DNA from: an uncultured Acetobacteraceae bacterium
GTDB taxonomy: Bacteria > Pseudomonadota > Alphaproteobacteria > Acetobacterales > Acetobacteraceae
Reading direction: 5' to 3'
Assembly (NCBI GenBank): GCA_903877125.1
Contig: CAIRCM010000045.1
Span: 1 to 32,776, forward strand
Length of the DNA stretch: 32,776 bases
Part shown: in pieces, positions 8,758-16,647 of the stretch
Layout of the letters: every line of letters starts with the position of its first letter
How positions within the stretch are numbered: position 1 is the first letter of the stretch
Position numbers and translations under genes: made by a program
The notes under the pieces: model-generated
Databases searched by the model: none
The model's input: only the letters and a program-made list of their open reading frames with translations
Told to the model about the DNA's origin: nothing

Positions 8758-9678
8758 ATGCCCGAAGCCCCCCGCTACAAAGCGTTCCTGTCATACAGCC
8801 ATCGCGATAAGCGGAAGGCCCGTCTTTGGCACGCCCGTCTTGAGGCGTTCCAGGTCGAGCGCCTTTTGGTAGGCCGGGAAACCCCCATCGGACCCGTCCC
8901 GGAGAACCTCGCCCCCATCTATCGGGACCGATTGGATCATCCGGCCGGTGGGTCGCTCGACCGGGTGACGGAACAGGCACTGGATCGCTCCGGCGCGCTG
9001 GTGCTGATCGCCACGCCGGATGCGGCGAAAAGCCACTGGGTCAATGAGGAAGTGCGGATGTTCCGACACCGCCACCCGGATCGGCCCCTGATCGTGGTGC
9101 TGGACGCGCCCGGCCGCGCCTCGGCCGCGGCCTGCATGCCCCCGGCGCTGCTGTTCCAACTCGATGCCGACGGGCAGTTGACCGACGAGCCATACACCCA
9201 TCTCGCCGCCGATCCACGCCCCGGTGCCGATACGCCAGCGGGCGCTCGGGCGAAGGTGGTGGCCGGTCTGCTGGGCGTCGATCCCCAGGATATTCTGCCG
9301 CGGATCGAGGCGCAGCTGAGGCGGGAAAATCGACGGCTGGCGGCACTGATTGGGGCGATCGCGGCGCTGACGGTGGTGCTGGGCCTCGGCGGGTGGGGGC
9401 TCGAGCGCCAGTTGAAGTCGATGCAGGACTCGGCGGACGCCCATCATGCCGAGGAGATGGCGGGTCAGCAAAAGCTAAAAAGGCTGTATCTCGATGCCGC
9501 CGGCGGCGGTGCGCCGGCCCTATCGACAATCCAGGCATTCCGCGATTTGCTGCGTCCCTACCACCCGGAAATCGATACGGTTCCACCGGAGCAGATGCCG
9601 GTGCTGATGAAAAGCGTGTTGGACACGGTGTCCAAACCCCATGCCGACGCACAGCCCGAGCCGTCGACCAGACTCTGA
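8758..9678 (+). CDS. TIR-domain protein with a single transmembrane segment
   Basis: This 306-residue protein begins with a TIR domain: YKAFLSYSHRDK at 7-18, a helix with RLEAF, then ALVLIATPDAAKSHWVNEEV at about 80-99. The W-x-x-x-E arrangement (W94, E98) matches the position of the catalytic glutamate in NAD-consuming TIR domains. The domain appears to end near residue 175. A hydrophobic helix follows at about 194-214, then a charged, probably coiled stretch and a C-terminal region of about 90 residues I cannot assign. The layout suggests a membrane-anchored protein with a cytosolic N-terminal TIR domain. No partner gene of a known TIR defence system is adjacent. The ATG at 8758 has only a weak GCGGA upstream. 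Confidence 0.8.
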   Translation: MPEAPRYKAFLSYSHRDKRKARLWHARLEAFQVERLLVGRETPIGPVPENLAPIYRDRLDHPAGGSLDRVTEQALDRSGALVLIATPDAAKSHWVNEEVRMFRHRHPDRPLIVVLDAPGRASAAACMPPALLFQLDADGQLTDEPYTHLAADPRPGADTPAGARAKVVAGLLGVDPQDILPRIEAQLRRENRRLAALIGAIAALTVVLGLGGWGLERQLKSMQDSADAHHAEEMAGQQKLKRLYLDAAGGGAPALSTIQAFRDLLRPYHPEIDTVPPEQMPVLMKSVLDTVSKPHADAQPEPSTRL

Positions 9679-9810
9679 TATGGGTGCGGAACCATGCATG
9701 GCGGATTCGTGTCTCCCGGCACCGACCTCCGCAGCATTCTCCCTTGACTCCGCCAACCACCCCCCGCATGACGCGCCCGCTTGAACGCACACCTTCCAGA
9801 GGTAACCCCC

Positions 9811-10839
9811 ATGCAAGACGGCCTCTCCCGCCGCAATCTCGGCCGCGCCGCTGTCGCGACCGCCGCTACATTCGGTATCCTCCGCCATGCCAGGGGCGAG
9901 GAAGCGATCCGGCTGCGTTGCTCGCTCGACACCGCGCCGTCGCATATCCGCAACGTCTCCGTCGTCGACTACCTGAAAAAGGTCGAAGCCGCGACCGGTG
10001 GCAAAATCGTGGGGGAGGTGTTCCACGCCGGCCAGTTGTTCGCCGACCTCAATGTCGGAAAAGCCCTGATTCAGGGGCAGGTCGACATGGCCGTACCCGG
10101 CGGCTGGACACAGACCGGCATCGTCCCCGACTGCGATTTCGTGCAGATGCCCGCGTTCTACGGCCGCAAGATCGAGACGACCTGGAATGCCTGCGACGGC
10201 AAACCTGGCCAGCACGTCTCCGAACAGTTGGCCAAGAAGCTTCGCAGCCACATGCTTGGCCCCTGGTTCTCTCTGGGCTTCCAGAACTGGTACACCACCA
10301 AGACAGCGATCCGCAGCGCCGCCGACTTCAAGGGCCTGAAGATCCGCAGTCCTGGAGGTGCGGGTATCTCCTGGCGTATCAATTTCTTCGGCGGTATCCC
10401 CAACACCACGGCGTGGCCGAACGTCCCGCTCGCGCTGTCGCAAGGCACATTCGACGGGTTCGTTTCCACCGATGAGAGCTGCGCCAGCGTCAAGTTGTGG
10501 GAAGCAGGTGTGAAATACTCCTACGCCGACCATCAATACGCCGGCATGTATATCCCGTTCGTCAGCGACGCCTTCTGGGCCAAGCTCCCGGCGGATCTTC
10601 AGGCGACCATGACCAAGGTCTGGGCTGACAATATCGGCACCTACCGCCAGAACGCCCAGGCCGCCCAGGCCCATGCGCGTCAGACCCTGAAGGACAACGG
10701 CGTCACCATCATCGACCCTTCGGACGCGGTACTTGACGCCGACCGCAAGCGCATGCAGGCGGACGTCGCCACGCTGATCAAGGACGCCAAGCTTTCGCCC
10801 GAGATCGTGAAACTCTCCGAAGAGTCGGTCGGCGCTTGA
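9811..10839 (+). CDS. dctP: TRAP transporter substrate-binding protein DctP
   Basis: This 342-residue periplasmic binding protein captures a carboxylated solute for the TRAP permease encoded next. The N-terminus has a Tat-type signal (LSRRNLGRAA followed by an Ala/Thr-rich stretch). The DctP fold is seen in FHAGQLFADLNVGKALIQGQVDM and in GLKIRSPGGAG, where R179 is the conserved arginine that ligates the substrate carboxylate in this family. ATG 9811 has AGAGG ten bases upstream; a TTG at 9781 in the same frame would add ten residues before the signal and is less likely. The stop overlaps the next start (TTGA). The solute is not predictable from this sequence alone. Confidence 0.93.
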   Translation: MQDGLSRRNLGRAAVATAATFGILRHARGEEAIRLRCSLDTAPSHIRNVSVVDYLKKVEAATGGKIVGEVFHAGQLFADLNVGKALIQGQVDMAVPGGWTQTGIVPDCDFVQMPAFYGRKIETTWNACDGKPGQHVSEQLAKKLRSHMLGPWFSLGFQNWYTTKTAIRSAADFKGLKIRSPGGAGISWRINFFGGIPNTTAWPNVPLALSQGTFDGFVSTDESCASVKLWEAGVKYSYADHQYAGMYIPFVSDAFWAKLPADLQATMTKVWADNIGTYRQNAQAAQAHARQTLKDNGVTIIDPSDAVLDADRKRMQADVATLIKDAKLSPEIVKLSEESVGA

Positions 10840-11390
10840 CCCCTCCGAAGCTGACACGCAGCGACAGGATCGAACGGGGCCTCGTAGGCCTCCTCGGTCT
10901 TCTCGCGATGATCGTCGGAATGGTGCAGGTCCTCGGCCGGTACCTATTCCCCGCGCACGCCATCTCCTGGGCCGAGGAGGTGATCGTCTACCTTGTCGTC
11001 TGGGGCGTGATGATCATCTCCGGCCAGTTGGTGAAAACAGACGGACACGTGCGGCCCGATCTGGTGCTTCGGATCATGCCGCCCTGGTTGCAGCGCTGGA
11101 TGGAGGTGTTCAACTGTCTCGTTGCCCTTGCCTTCTGCTTCGGCATGGTCTGGTACGGCATCGATACCGCGCAGACGTCCTTCTCGCTCGATGAAACCAG
11201 TTCCACCGACCTCCAGTTCCCGATGTGGATTTACTACAGCTCCCTCCCGGTCGGTGGCCTGCTGATGACCGTCCGCTACGTCATCCGTCTGTTGCGCTTT
11301 CTGCTCTGGTACGATCCCGGGACCATGGCGCTGGGCCACATTCCCGACCATGAAATCCCGACCAACTTGACCCGGCCGGCGGAACACTGA
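10836..11390 (+). CDS. dctQ: TRAP transporter small permease DctQ
   Basis: This 184-residue protein has four predicted membrane helices (about 15-36, 45-65, 90-110, 125-150), as in DctQ subunits. The WAEEVIVYLVVWGVMI segment is typical: the small permease has an acidic WxEE/D-type motif in helix 2. It pairs with DctM and DctP to form the Na+-coupled TRAP uptake system. The start is a TTG overlapping the dctP stop by four bases, so expression depends on coupling. An extra cytosolic tail of about 30 polar residues follows the last helix. Confidence 0.92.
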   Translation: MTPPKLTRSDRIERGLVGLLGLLAMIVGMVQVLGRYLFPAHAISWAEEVIVYLVVWGVMIISGQLVKTDGHVRPDLVLRIMPPWLQRWMEVFNCLVALAFCFGMVWYGIDTAQTSFSLDETSSTDLQFPMWIYYSSLPVGGLLMTVRYVIRLLRFLLWYDPGTMALGHIPDHEIPTNLTRPAEH

Positions 11391-12670
11391 TGTTCGCAGT
11401 TATTTTCCTGCTGCTGTTTTTCGGCCTGCTGGCTTCAGGCATGCCGATCTTCCTGGTCCTGGGCGCCTGCGCTGCGGCGCTGTATTTCCTGTCGGACCAG
11501 CCGATGATCGGGGTGGCGCAGGTCATCATCGACCACCTGAATTCGTCCACGCTGATGTCGCTGCCGCTGTTTGTCATGGCCGCCGCCTTCATGCGCCAGG
11601 GCGGCGTCGCCAAGGCCCTCGTCGACGTGTCCGCCGCCTGGCTCGGCGGGATCCGAGGCTCCCTCGGCCTCGTCACCGTCGTCGCCTGCACCCTGTTTGC
11701 CGCGATCAGCGGATCGTCGGTCGCGACGGCACTGGCGATGGGCACGATCCTGTTGCCGGCCATGCTGGAAAAAGGCTACCCGCGCGGTTTCGCTTTGGGC
11801 GTGGTCGGGGCTTCGGGAACCATCGGTATCGTCATCCCGCCATCTCTGGCTCTGATCTTATACGGCATCGTCACCGAAACCTCGGTCCCGCGCCTGTTTC
11901 TGGCCGGTATTCTGCCCGGTCTGCTGCAGGCCAGCGCCTTCTTCATCTGGGTCTGGTACTACGCCCGCCGCAACAACTTCCCGCGTGAACCGTCGATGCC
12001 GATGGCCGACCGCCTGCGGGTGACCGTGCGTGCGCTGCCCGCCCTCGCGGTGCCGATCGTGGTGCTCGTCGGCATCTACGGCGGCATCGTCACCGTGACC
12101 GAGGCTGCCGCAATCGCCGCCGTCGTCGCACTCCTGGTGTCGTTGATCTTCTATCGCGGCTTCCCAATTTCGCAGACCCTGTCGGTGATCGCCGACGCCT
12201 TGCGAAGCGCCGGCACCATCATGCTGATCGTCGCAACCGCGCTGGCATTTGGCCATTGGATGACCGAATCCGGCGTCCCGGCCAAGTTGGTCACCTGGAC
12301 GCTGGCGCATCATTTCGCCACCTGGCAGTTCCTGCTGGCGATGAACATCCTGCTGCTGGTCCTCGGCTGTTTTCTGGAGGTGATCGCGGCACTGTTGCTC
12401 GTGATGCCGATCCTGACCCCGGCCCTGGTACCGCTGGGCGTGGACCCCGTGCATTTCTCCATCATCTTCACCCACAACATGGAAATCGCGCTGATCCATC
12501 CCCCGGTCGGCCTGAACCTCTACGTGCTGTCGACCATCTCCGAGGCGCCGGTAGGGGAGGTGATTCGCGGTATCCTGCCGTTCCTGATCCTGCTGTTGGT
12601 CGTGCTGGGCATCATTACTTATGTGCCGGCGTTGACGATGTGGTTGCCAAATCTGGTCTACGGGAACTGA
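11390..12670 (+). CDS. dctM: TRAP transporter large permease DctM
   Basis: This 426-residue integral membrane protein is the transport-competent subunit of the TRAP system. It is almost entirely hydrophobic with many predicted helices. Family landmarks are GMPIFLVLGACAA near the N-terminus, AAISGSSVATALAMGTILLP, GASGTIGIVIPPS, FLEVIAALLLVMPILTP and LIHPPVGLNLYVL. Length is normal for the subunit. Its ATG shares one base with the dctQ stop (TGATG). The P-Q-M order is complete; no sensor or regulator for it is present in the window. Confidence 0.96.
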   Translation: MFAVIFLLLFFGLLASGMPIFLVLGACAAALYFLSDQPMIGVAQVIIDHLNSSTLMSLPLFVMAAAFMRQGGVAKALVDVSAAWLGGIRGSLGLVTVVACTLFAAISGSSVATALAMGTILLPAMLEKGYPRGFALGVVGASGTIGIVIPPSLALILYGIVTETSVPRLFLAGILPGLLQASAFFIWVWYYARRNNFPREPSMPMADRLRVTVRALPALAVPIVVLVGIYGGIVTVTEAAAIAAVVALLVSLIFYRGFPISQTLSVIADALRSAGTIMLIVATALAFGHWMTESGVPAKLVTWTLAHHFATWQFLLAMNILLLVLGCFLEVIAALLLVMPILTPALVPLGVDPVHFSIIFTHNMEIALIHPPVGLNLYVLSTISEAPVGEVIRGILPFLILLLVVLGIITYVPALTMWLPNLVYGN

Positions 12671-12841
12671 AACCGGACTGGTCTGCCTTTGCCGGTCATG
12701 GGCCGGCGCGGTCCGGGCCACCTACAGCGGCACCGACGCCGCGCGCGTTGGCCTAGACACCTTGGGCCATGACGGAGAGAGAGGGGGCTACGTCACCGCG
12801 GGTGGTATAAACTGATCGGACTGCCGCATACGGAGGAAACA

Positions 12842-14482
12842 ATGGCCGGAAACCCAGCCTACCTGCATGGCCTGGACAAAAACCAAGCCAATCACACCCC
12901 GCTCACGCCCCTGACCTTTATTGAGCGCGCCGCCTACGTCTACCCCGACCTTCCCTCCGTCGTGCACGGCACCGAGCGCTATACGTGGTCGCAGACTTAT
13001 GCCCGCTGCCGCCGTCTGGCGTCGGCGCTGGAACGCCGCGGCATCGGCAAGAACGACACCGTCGCCGTCATGCTCCCCAACACGCCGCCGATGTACGAAG
13101 CGCATTTCGGCGTTCCCATGTGCGGCGCGGTTCTCAATACCCTGAACACCCGCCTGGATGGCGAAACCATCGCTTTCATGCTCAAGCACGGCGGTGCCCG
13201 TGTTCTGATCACGGATCGTGAGTTCTCCGCCGTCGTCGCCGCCGCTTTGGCCCTCCTGGATACCAAACCCCTGGTCATCGACGTCGACGACCCTGCTTGG
13301 CAGCACGGCGATCTCCTGGGCGAAACCACCTATGAAGCCTTCCTGGCCGAGGGCGATCCCAACTACGCTTGGCAAAACCCCGCCGACGAATGGGATGCGA
13401 TCGCCCTAAACTACACCTCCGGCACGACGGGCGATCCCAAGGGCGTCGTCTATCACCACCGGGGCGCTCATCTGAACGCCGTCAGCAACATCCTGAATTG
13501 GGGCATGCCGCACCATCCGGTTTACCTGTGGACGCTACCGATGTTCCACTGCAACGGCTGGACTTTCCCCTGGACCGTCGCCGAACGCGCGGGCGTGAAC
13601 GTGTGCCTGCGCCGGGTCGAGGCCAAGGCGATCTGGGACGCTATCCGTAACGAAAGCGTCACCCACATGTGTGGCGCGCCCATCGTCTATTCCACCATGA
13701 TCAACTGCGACGCAGCGCTGCGTGACGGCATCGGCCACCGCACCGCCGGCCAGGTCGCCGGCGCCGCACCCCCCGCCGCGATTATCGAGGGCGCGGAAAA
13801 CGCCGGTATCGATCTGACCCACGTCTATGGCCTGACCGAGGTCTACGGCCCTGTCTCCGTCTGCGCCAAACGAGCCGAATGGGCCAACCTGCCGATCGAT
13901 CGACGCGCCGAACGCAACGGCCGCCAGGGCGTACGGACCCCGTTGCAGGAAGCGCTAACGGTCCTCGACCCCGAAACGATGCAGCCAGTGCCCTGGGATG
14001 GCGAAACCATGGGCGAGATCATGCTGCGCGGCAACATCACCATGAAGGGCTATCTGTCCAACCCCGCGTCCACCGAAAAGGCGTTCGAGGGCGGATGGTT
14101 CCACAGCGGCGATCTCGCCGTCATGCAACCCGACGGGTATGTGAAAATCCGCGACCGCTCGAAGGATATCATCATCAGCGGCGGCGAAAACATCTCATCC
14201 ATCGAGGTTGAGGAGGCCCTCTACCGCCACCCCGCCGTCATGAGCGCCGCGGTCGTCGCACAACCCGACGAAAAATGGGGCGAAACCCCCTGTGCGTTCG
14301 TCGAATTGAAACCGGGTTCGACCGTGACGGCCGACGAATTGCGCGTCTTCGTTCGCCAGCATCTGGCAGGCTTCAAGGTCCCGCGAGCCTACGTGTTCGG
14401 CGATCTGCCGAAAACCTCGACCGGTAAAATTCAGAAATTCGCGCTGCGCGAACGGGCAAAATCTGCCGCCGCGATATCGTAA
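12842..14482 (+). CDS. AMP-dependent acyl-CoA synthetase (medium-chain/DmdB-like)
   Basis: This 546-residue member of the adenylate-forming family activates a carboxylic acid to its CoA thioester through an acyl-AMP. Motifs in order are the P-loop YTSGTTGDPKG (191-201), the aromatic/acid region YGLTEVYGP (329-337), HSGDLAVMQPDGYVKIRDRSKD with the hinge at about 437-441, and PKTSTGKIQ with catalytic K529. The sequence pattern fits the clade containing medium-chain acyl-CoA ligases and the 3-methylmercaptopropionyl-CoA ligase DmdB. The substrate cannot be settled without closer comparison. GGAGG precedes ATG 12842 by five bases, and a TATAAA at 12806-12811 is a possible -10 element. The acyl-CoA dehydrogenase that follows after 13 bases is its likely pathway partner. 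Confidence 0.92.
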   Translation: MAGNPAYLHGLDKNQANHTPLTPLTFIERAAYVYPDLPSVVHGTERYTWSQTYARCRRLASALERRGIGKNDTVAVMLPNTPPMYEAHFGVPMCGAVLNTLNTRLDGETIAFMLKHGGARVLITDREFSAVVAAALALLDTKPLVIDVDDPAWQHGDLLGETTYEAFLAEGDPNYAWQNPADEWDAIALNYTSGTTGDPKGVVYHHRGAHLNAVSNILNWGMPHHPVYLWTLPMFHCNGWTFPWTVAERAGVNVCLRRVEAKAIWDAIRNESVTHMCGAPIVYSTMINCDAALRDGIGHRTAGQVAGAAPPAAIIEGAENAGIDLTHVYGLTEVYGPVSVCAKRAEWANLPIDRRAERNGRQGVRTPLQEALTVLDPETMQPVPWDGETMGEIMLRGNITMKGYLSNPASTEKAFEGGWFHSGDLAVMQPDGYVKIRDRSKDIIISGGENISSIEVEEALYRHPAVMSAAVVAQPDEKWGETPCAFVELKPGSTVTADELRVFVRQHLAGFKVPRAYVFGDLPKTSTGKIQKFALRERAKSAAAIS

Positions 14483-14495
14483 GGACCTCGCCTCG

Positions 14496-16289
14496 ATGAC
14501 CGAATACGCCGCGCCGCTGCGCGACATGCGCTTCGTCCTGAACGACCTCGTCGGCATGGACACGATCGCGTCGCTTCCGGGTTACGAACATGCCGAACCC
14601 GGTTTGATCGATGCGATCCTGGACGAAGCGGCCAAATTCGCCACCAACGTCCTCTCGCCGCTCAACCACACCGGCGACAAGGAAGGCGCGCGGCTGGACG
14701 CCGATGGTGCACATGCCGCGTCAGGCTTCGCCGAGGCATACCGGCAATTCGTCGATGGTGGCTGGAACGCCCTCGGCTGCGATCCCGAATATGGCGGCCA
14801 GGGTCTCCCCGCCGCACTCGGCACCGCGGTCAAGGAGATGTGGAACGCCGCGAACATGGCCTTCTCCCTCTGCCCGTTGCTCACCACCGGTGCGATCGAG
14901 GCGCTGCATCTCGTCGGCTCCGATGCCCAGAAAGCGATGTATCTGCCGAAAATGGTGGAGGGCACCTGGACCGGCACGATGAACCTGACTGAACCCCAGG
15001 CCGGTTCCGACCTCGCCGCGATCCGCACCCGCGCCGTGCCGGAGGCGGATCATTACCGCATCCACGGCCAGAAGATTTTCATTACCTACGGCGATCACGA
15101 TATGACCGAGAATATCGTGCATCTCGTGCTGGCCCGTTTGCCCGACGCGCCGCCCGGCGTGCGGGGCATTTCGTTGTTCGTGGTGCCGAAATTCCTGGTC
15201 GGCGCGGATGGCACAATCGGCCCCCGCAATGACGTCCAATGTATCGCGTTGGAACACAAGCTCGGCATTCACGCGAGCCCAACCGCGGTCATGTCCTACG
15301 AAGGCGCGATCGGCACCTTGGTGGGCGAGCCCAATCGCGGCCTGGAATACATGTTCATCATGATGAACCGTGCCCGTTTCGATGTCGGACTCCAAGGCAT
15401 CGCGATCGCGGAACGGTCGTTCCAGCATGCGCTCGACTACGCGCGAAACCGGGTGCAGGGCACCGAAGTCGGTGTCCGCGGTGGCGATCGCGTGGCCATC
15501 GTCAAACACCCCGACGTCCGCCGCATGCTGATGTCGATGAAATCCCGGGTCGAAGCCATGCGGGCGCTGGCCTACGTCGTTGCCGCCGCGTTGGACAAGG
15601 CCCAGCGCCATCCCGATGCGGCCGAACGGGCGCGCAACCAGGCCATGGTCGATCTGCTGATCCCCGTCGTGAAAGGTTGGAGCACCGAATCAGCCATCGA
15701 AATCGCTTCCGTTGGCGTGCAAATCCACGGCGGCATGGGCTTCATCGAGGAAACCGGCGCGGCCCAGTACCTGCGCGACGCCCGCATCCTGCCAATCTAC
15801 GAGGGCACGACCGGGATCCAGGCCAACGATCTCGTCGGCCGCAAAATCCTCCGCGACCAAGGCGCTGCCGCCCGGGTCGCGATTGCCGAAATGCGGGAGG
15901 TGCTGATCGCCCTGGGTGAGGACCAAGCCAACGATTTGGATGCCATCCGCGACGGCCTGCGCGATGGCATCGCGCTGTTGGAAAAGGCGGTAGCGTGGGT
16001 GCTCGCGACCAATCCACACGATCCTCACGCAGTATTGTTTGGCGCGGTTCCTCTGTTGCATCTGTTTGGAATCGTTGCCGGTGGGTGGCAGTCGGCCAGA
16101 GCAGCCGTGATCGCCGCGCAGTACCTCGCGGCAGGGGACAATAAGGAGCCAGGATTTTACCGCGCGAAAATCGCTACCGCCCGGTTTTATGCCGATCACA
16201 TACTGTCTCAGGCCGCCGGGCTGGCCCACGCCGCGATGCATGGCTCCGGAGATGTACTGTCTATCGACGACGTATTATCGCCAAATTGA
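14496..16289 (+). CDS. acyl-CoA dehydrogenase, long form (DmdC-like)
   Basis: This 597-residue FAD enzyme forms the 2,3-double bond of an acyl-CoA. It is about 200 residues longer than classical acyl-CoA dehydrogenases, having the extra C-terminal region found in DmdC (3-methylmercaptopropionyl-CoA dehydrogenase) and relatives. Seen are MNLTEPQAGSDLA (162-174), KIFITYGDHDM, the arginine-rich NRARFDVGLQG, QIHGGMGFIEE and ILPIYEGTTGIQANDL, with E436 as the expected catalytic base. AAGGAC at 14481-14486 serves ATG 14496. With the synthetase upstream it makes a two-step acid activation and oxidation unit. No electron-transfer flavoprotein, hydratase or thiolase is present, so the downstream steps lie elsewhere. 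Confidence 0.92.
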   Translation: MTEYAAPLRDMRFVLNDLVGMDTIASLPGYEHAEPGLIDAILDEAAKFATNVLSPLNHTGDKEGARLDADGAHAASGFAEAYRQFVDGGWNALGCDPEYGGQGLPAALGTAVKEMWNAANMAFSLCPLLTTGAIEALHLVGSDAQKAMYLPKMVEGTWTGTMNLTEPQAGSDLAAIRTRAVPEADHYRIHGQKIFITYGDHDMTENIVHLVLARLPDAPPGVRGISLFVVPKFLVGADGTIGPRNDVQCIALEHKLGIHASPTAVMSYEGAIGTLVGEPNRGLEYMFIMMNRARFDVGLQGIAIAERSFQHALDYARNRVQGTEVGVRGGDRVAIVKHPDVRRMLMSMKSRVEAMRALAYVVAAALDKAQRHPDAAERARNQAMVDLLIPVVKGWSTESAIEIASVGVQIHGGMGFIEETGAAQYLRDARILPIYEGTTGIQANDLVGRKILRDQGAAARVAIAEMREVLIALGEDQANDLDAIRDGLRDGIALLEKAVAWVLATNPHDPHAVLFGAVPLLHLFGIVAGGWQSARAAVIAAQYLAAGDNKEPGFYRAKIATARFYADHILSQAAGLAHAAMHGSGDVLSIDDVLSPN

Positions 16290-16311
16290 GATGCGATGGC
16301 GCGTTGCGCTG

Positions 16312-16328
16312 ACCGAACTTCGTTCGGT
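16312..16328 (+). terminator. hairpin after the acyl-CoA dehydrogenase gene
   Basis: ACCGAAC and GTTCGGT form a perfect 7-bp stem around a TTC loop, 22 bases after the stop of the acyl-CoA dehydrogenase gene. There is no T-run after it, so it is at best a weak intrinsic terminator or an mRNA 3' stabiliser ahead of the next gene's ribosome-binding site. Confidence 0.4.
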
Positions 16329-16362
16329 AGTATCCCCGCGTTAACCCATCCAGGAGGAAGTC

Positions 16363-16647
16363 ATGCGTTGGATCGTCGCATTTTGCACGGTCGGTTTTTT
16401 ATGTTTGGCGATCGGCGTTGCTCCGGCGCGCGCCGCCGACCCCGATTTCTGTCGCGATTACGCGCGATCCGCTGTCGAGCAGACCCGGGTTGCCTGGGAT
16501 TATTGGCGCTGCCGGCAGGGGGCACAGCCACCTCGTTGGCAAATGAACTGGCGCGCCCACTTCGATTGGTGCCTCGGGGCTCCCTGGGAAGCTGCCCGCC
16601 GGGAACGCGCCATCCGCCACGAGTGGCTGGAACGCTGCCGTTATTGA
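16363..16647 (+). CDS. small secreted four-cysteine protein of unknown function
   Basis: This 94-residue protein has a clear Sec signal peptide (basic start, hydrophobic core, ARA-A at 22-25). The mature part is about 70 residues, rich in Trp and Arg, with four cysteines at 30, 50, 70 and 92, almost evenly spaced (20, 20 and 22 apart), which suggests two disulfides in the periplasm. A strong AGGAGGA at 16352-16358 supports ATG 16363. I do not recognise the family. Its stop (16645-16647) directly abuts the stop of the convergent amidase gene, with no base between. Confidence 0.72.
   Translation: MRWIVAFCTVGFLCLAIGVAPARAADPDFCRDYARSAVEQTRVAWDYWRCRQGAQPPRWQMNWRAHFDWCLGAPWEAARRERAIRHEWLERCRY

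Noticed and set aside
8758-9678. Multi-gene TIR-based anti-phage system (Thoeris-like)
   Set aside because: No ThsA-type or other effector gene is adjacent; the neighbours are a phosphatase and a TRAP transporter.
9520-10857. 445-codon minus-strand frame opposite dctP
   Set aside because: It spans the end of the TIR gene and all of dctP antisense with no recognisable domain.
11858-12721. 287-codon minus-strand frame opposite dctM
   Set aside because: It is rich in Gln, His and Asp, which is what hydrophobic membrane codons give on the opposite strand; dctM is intact.
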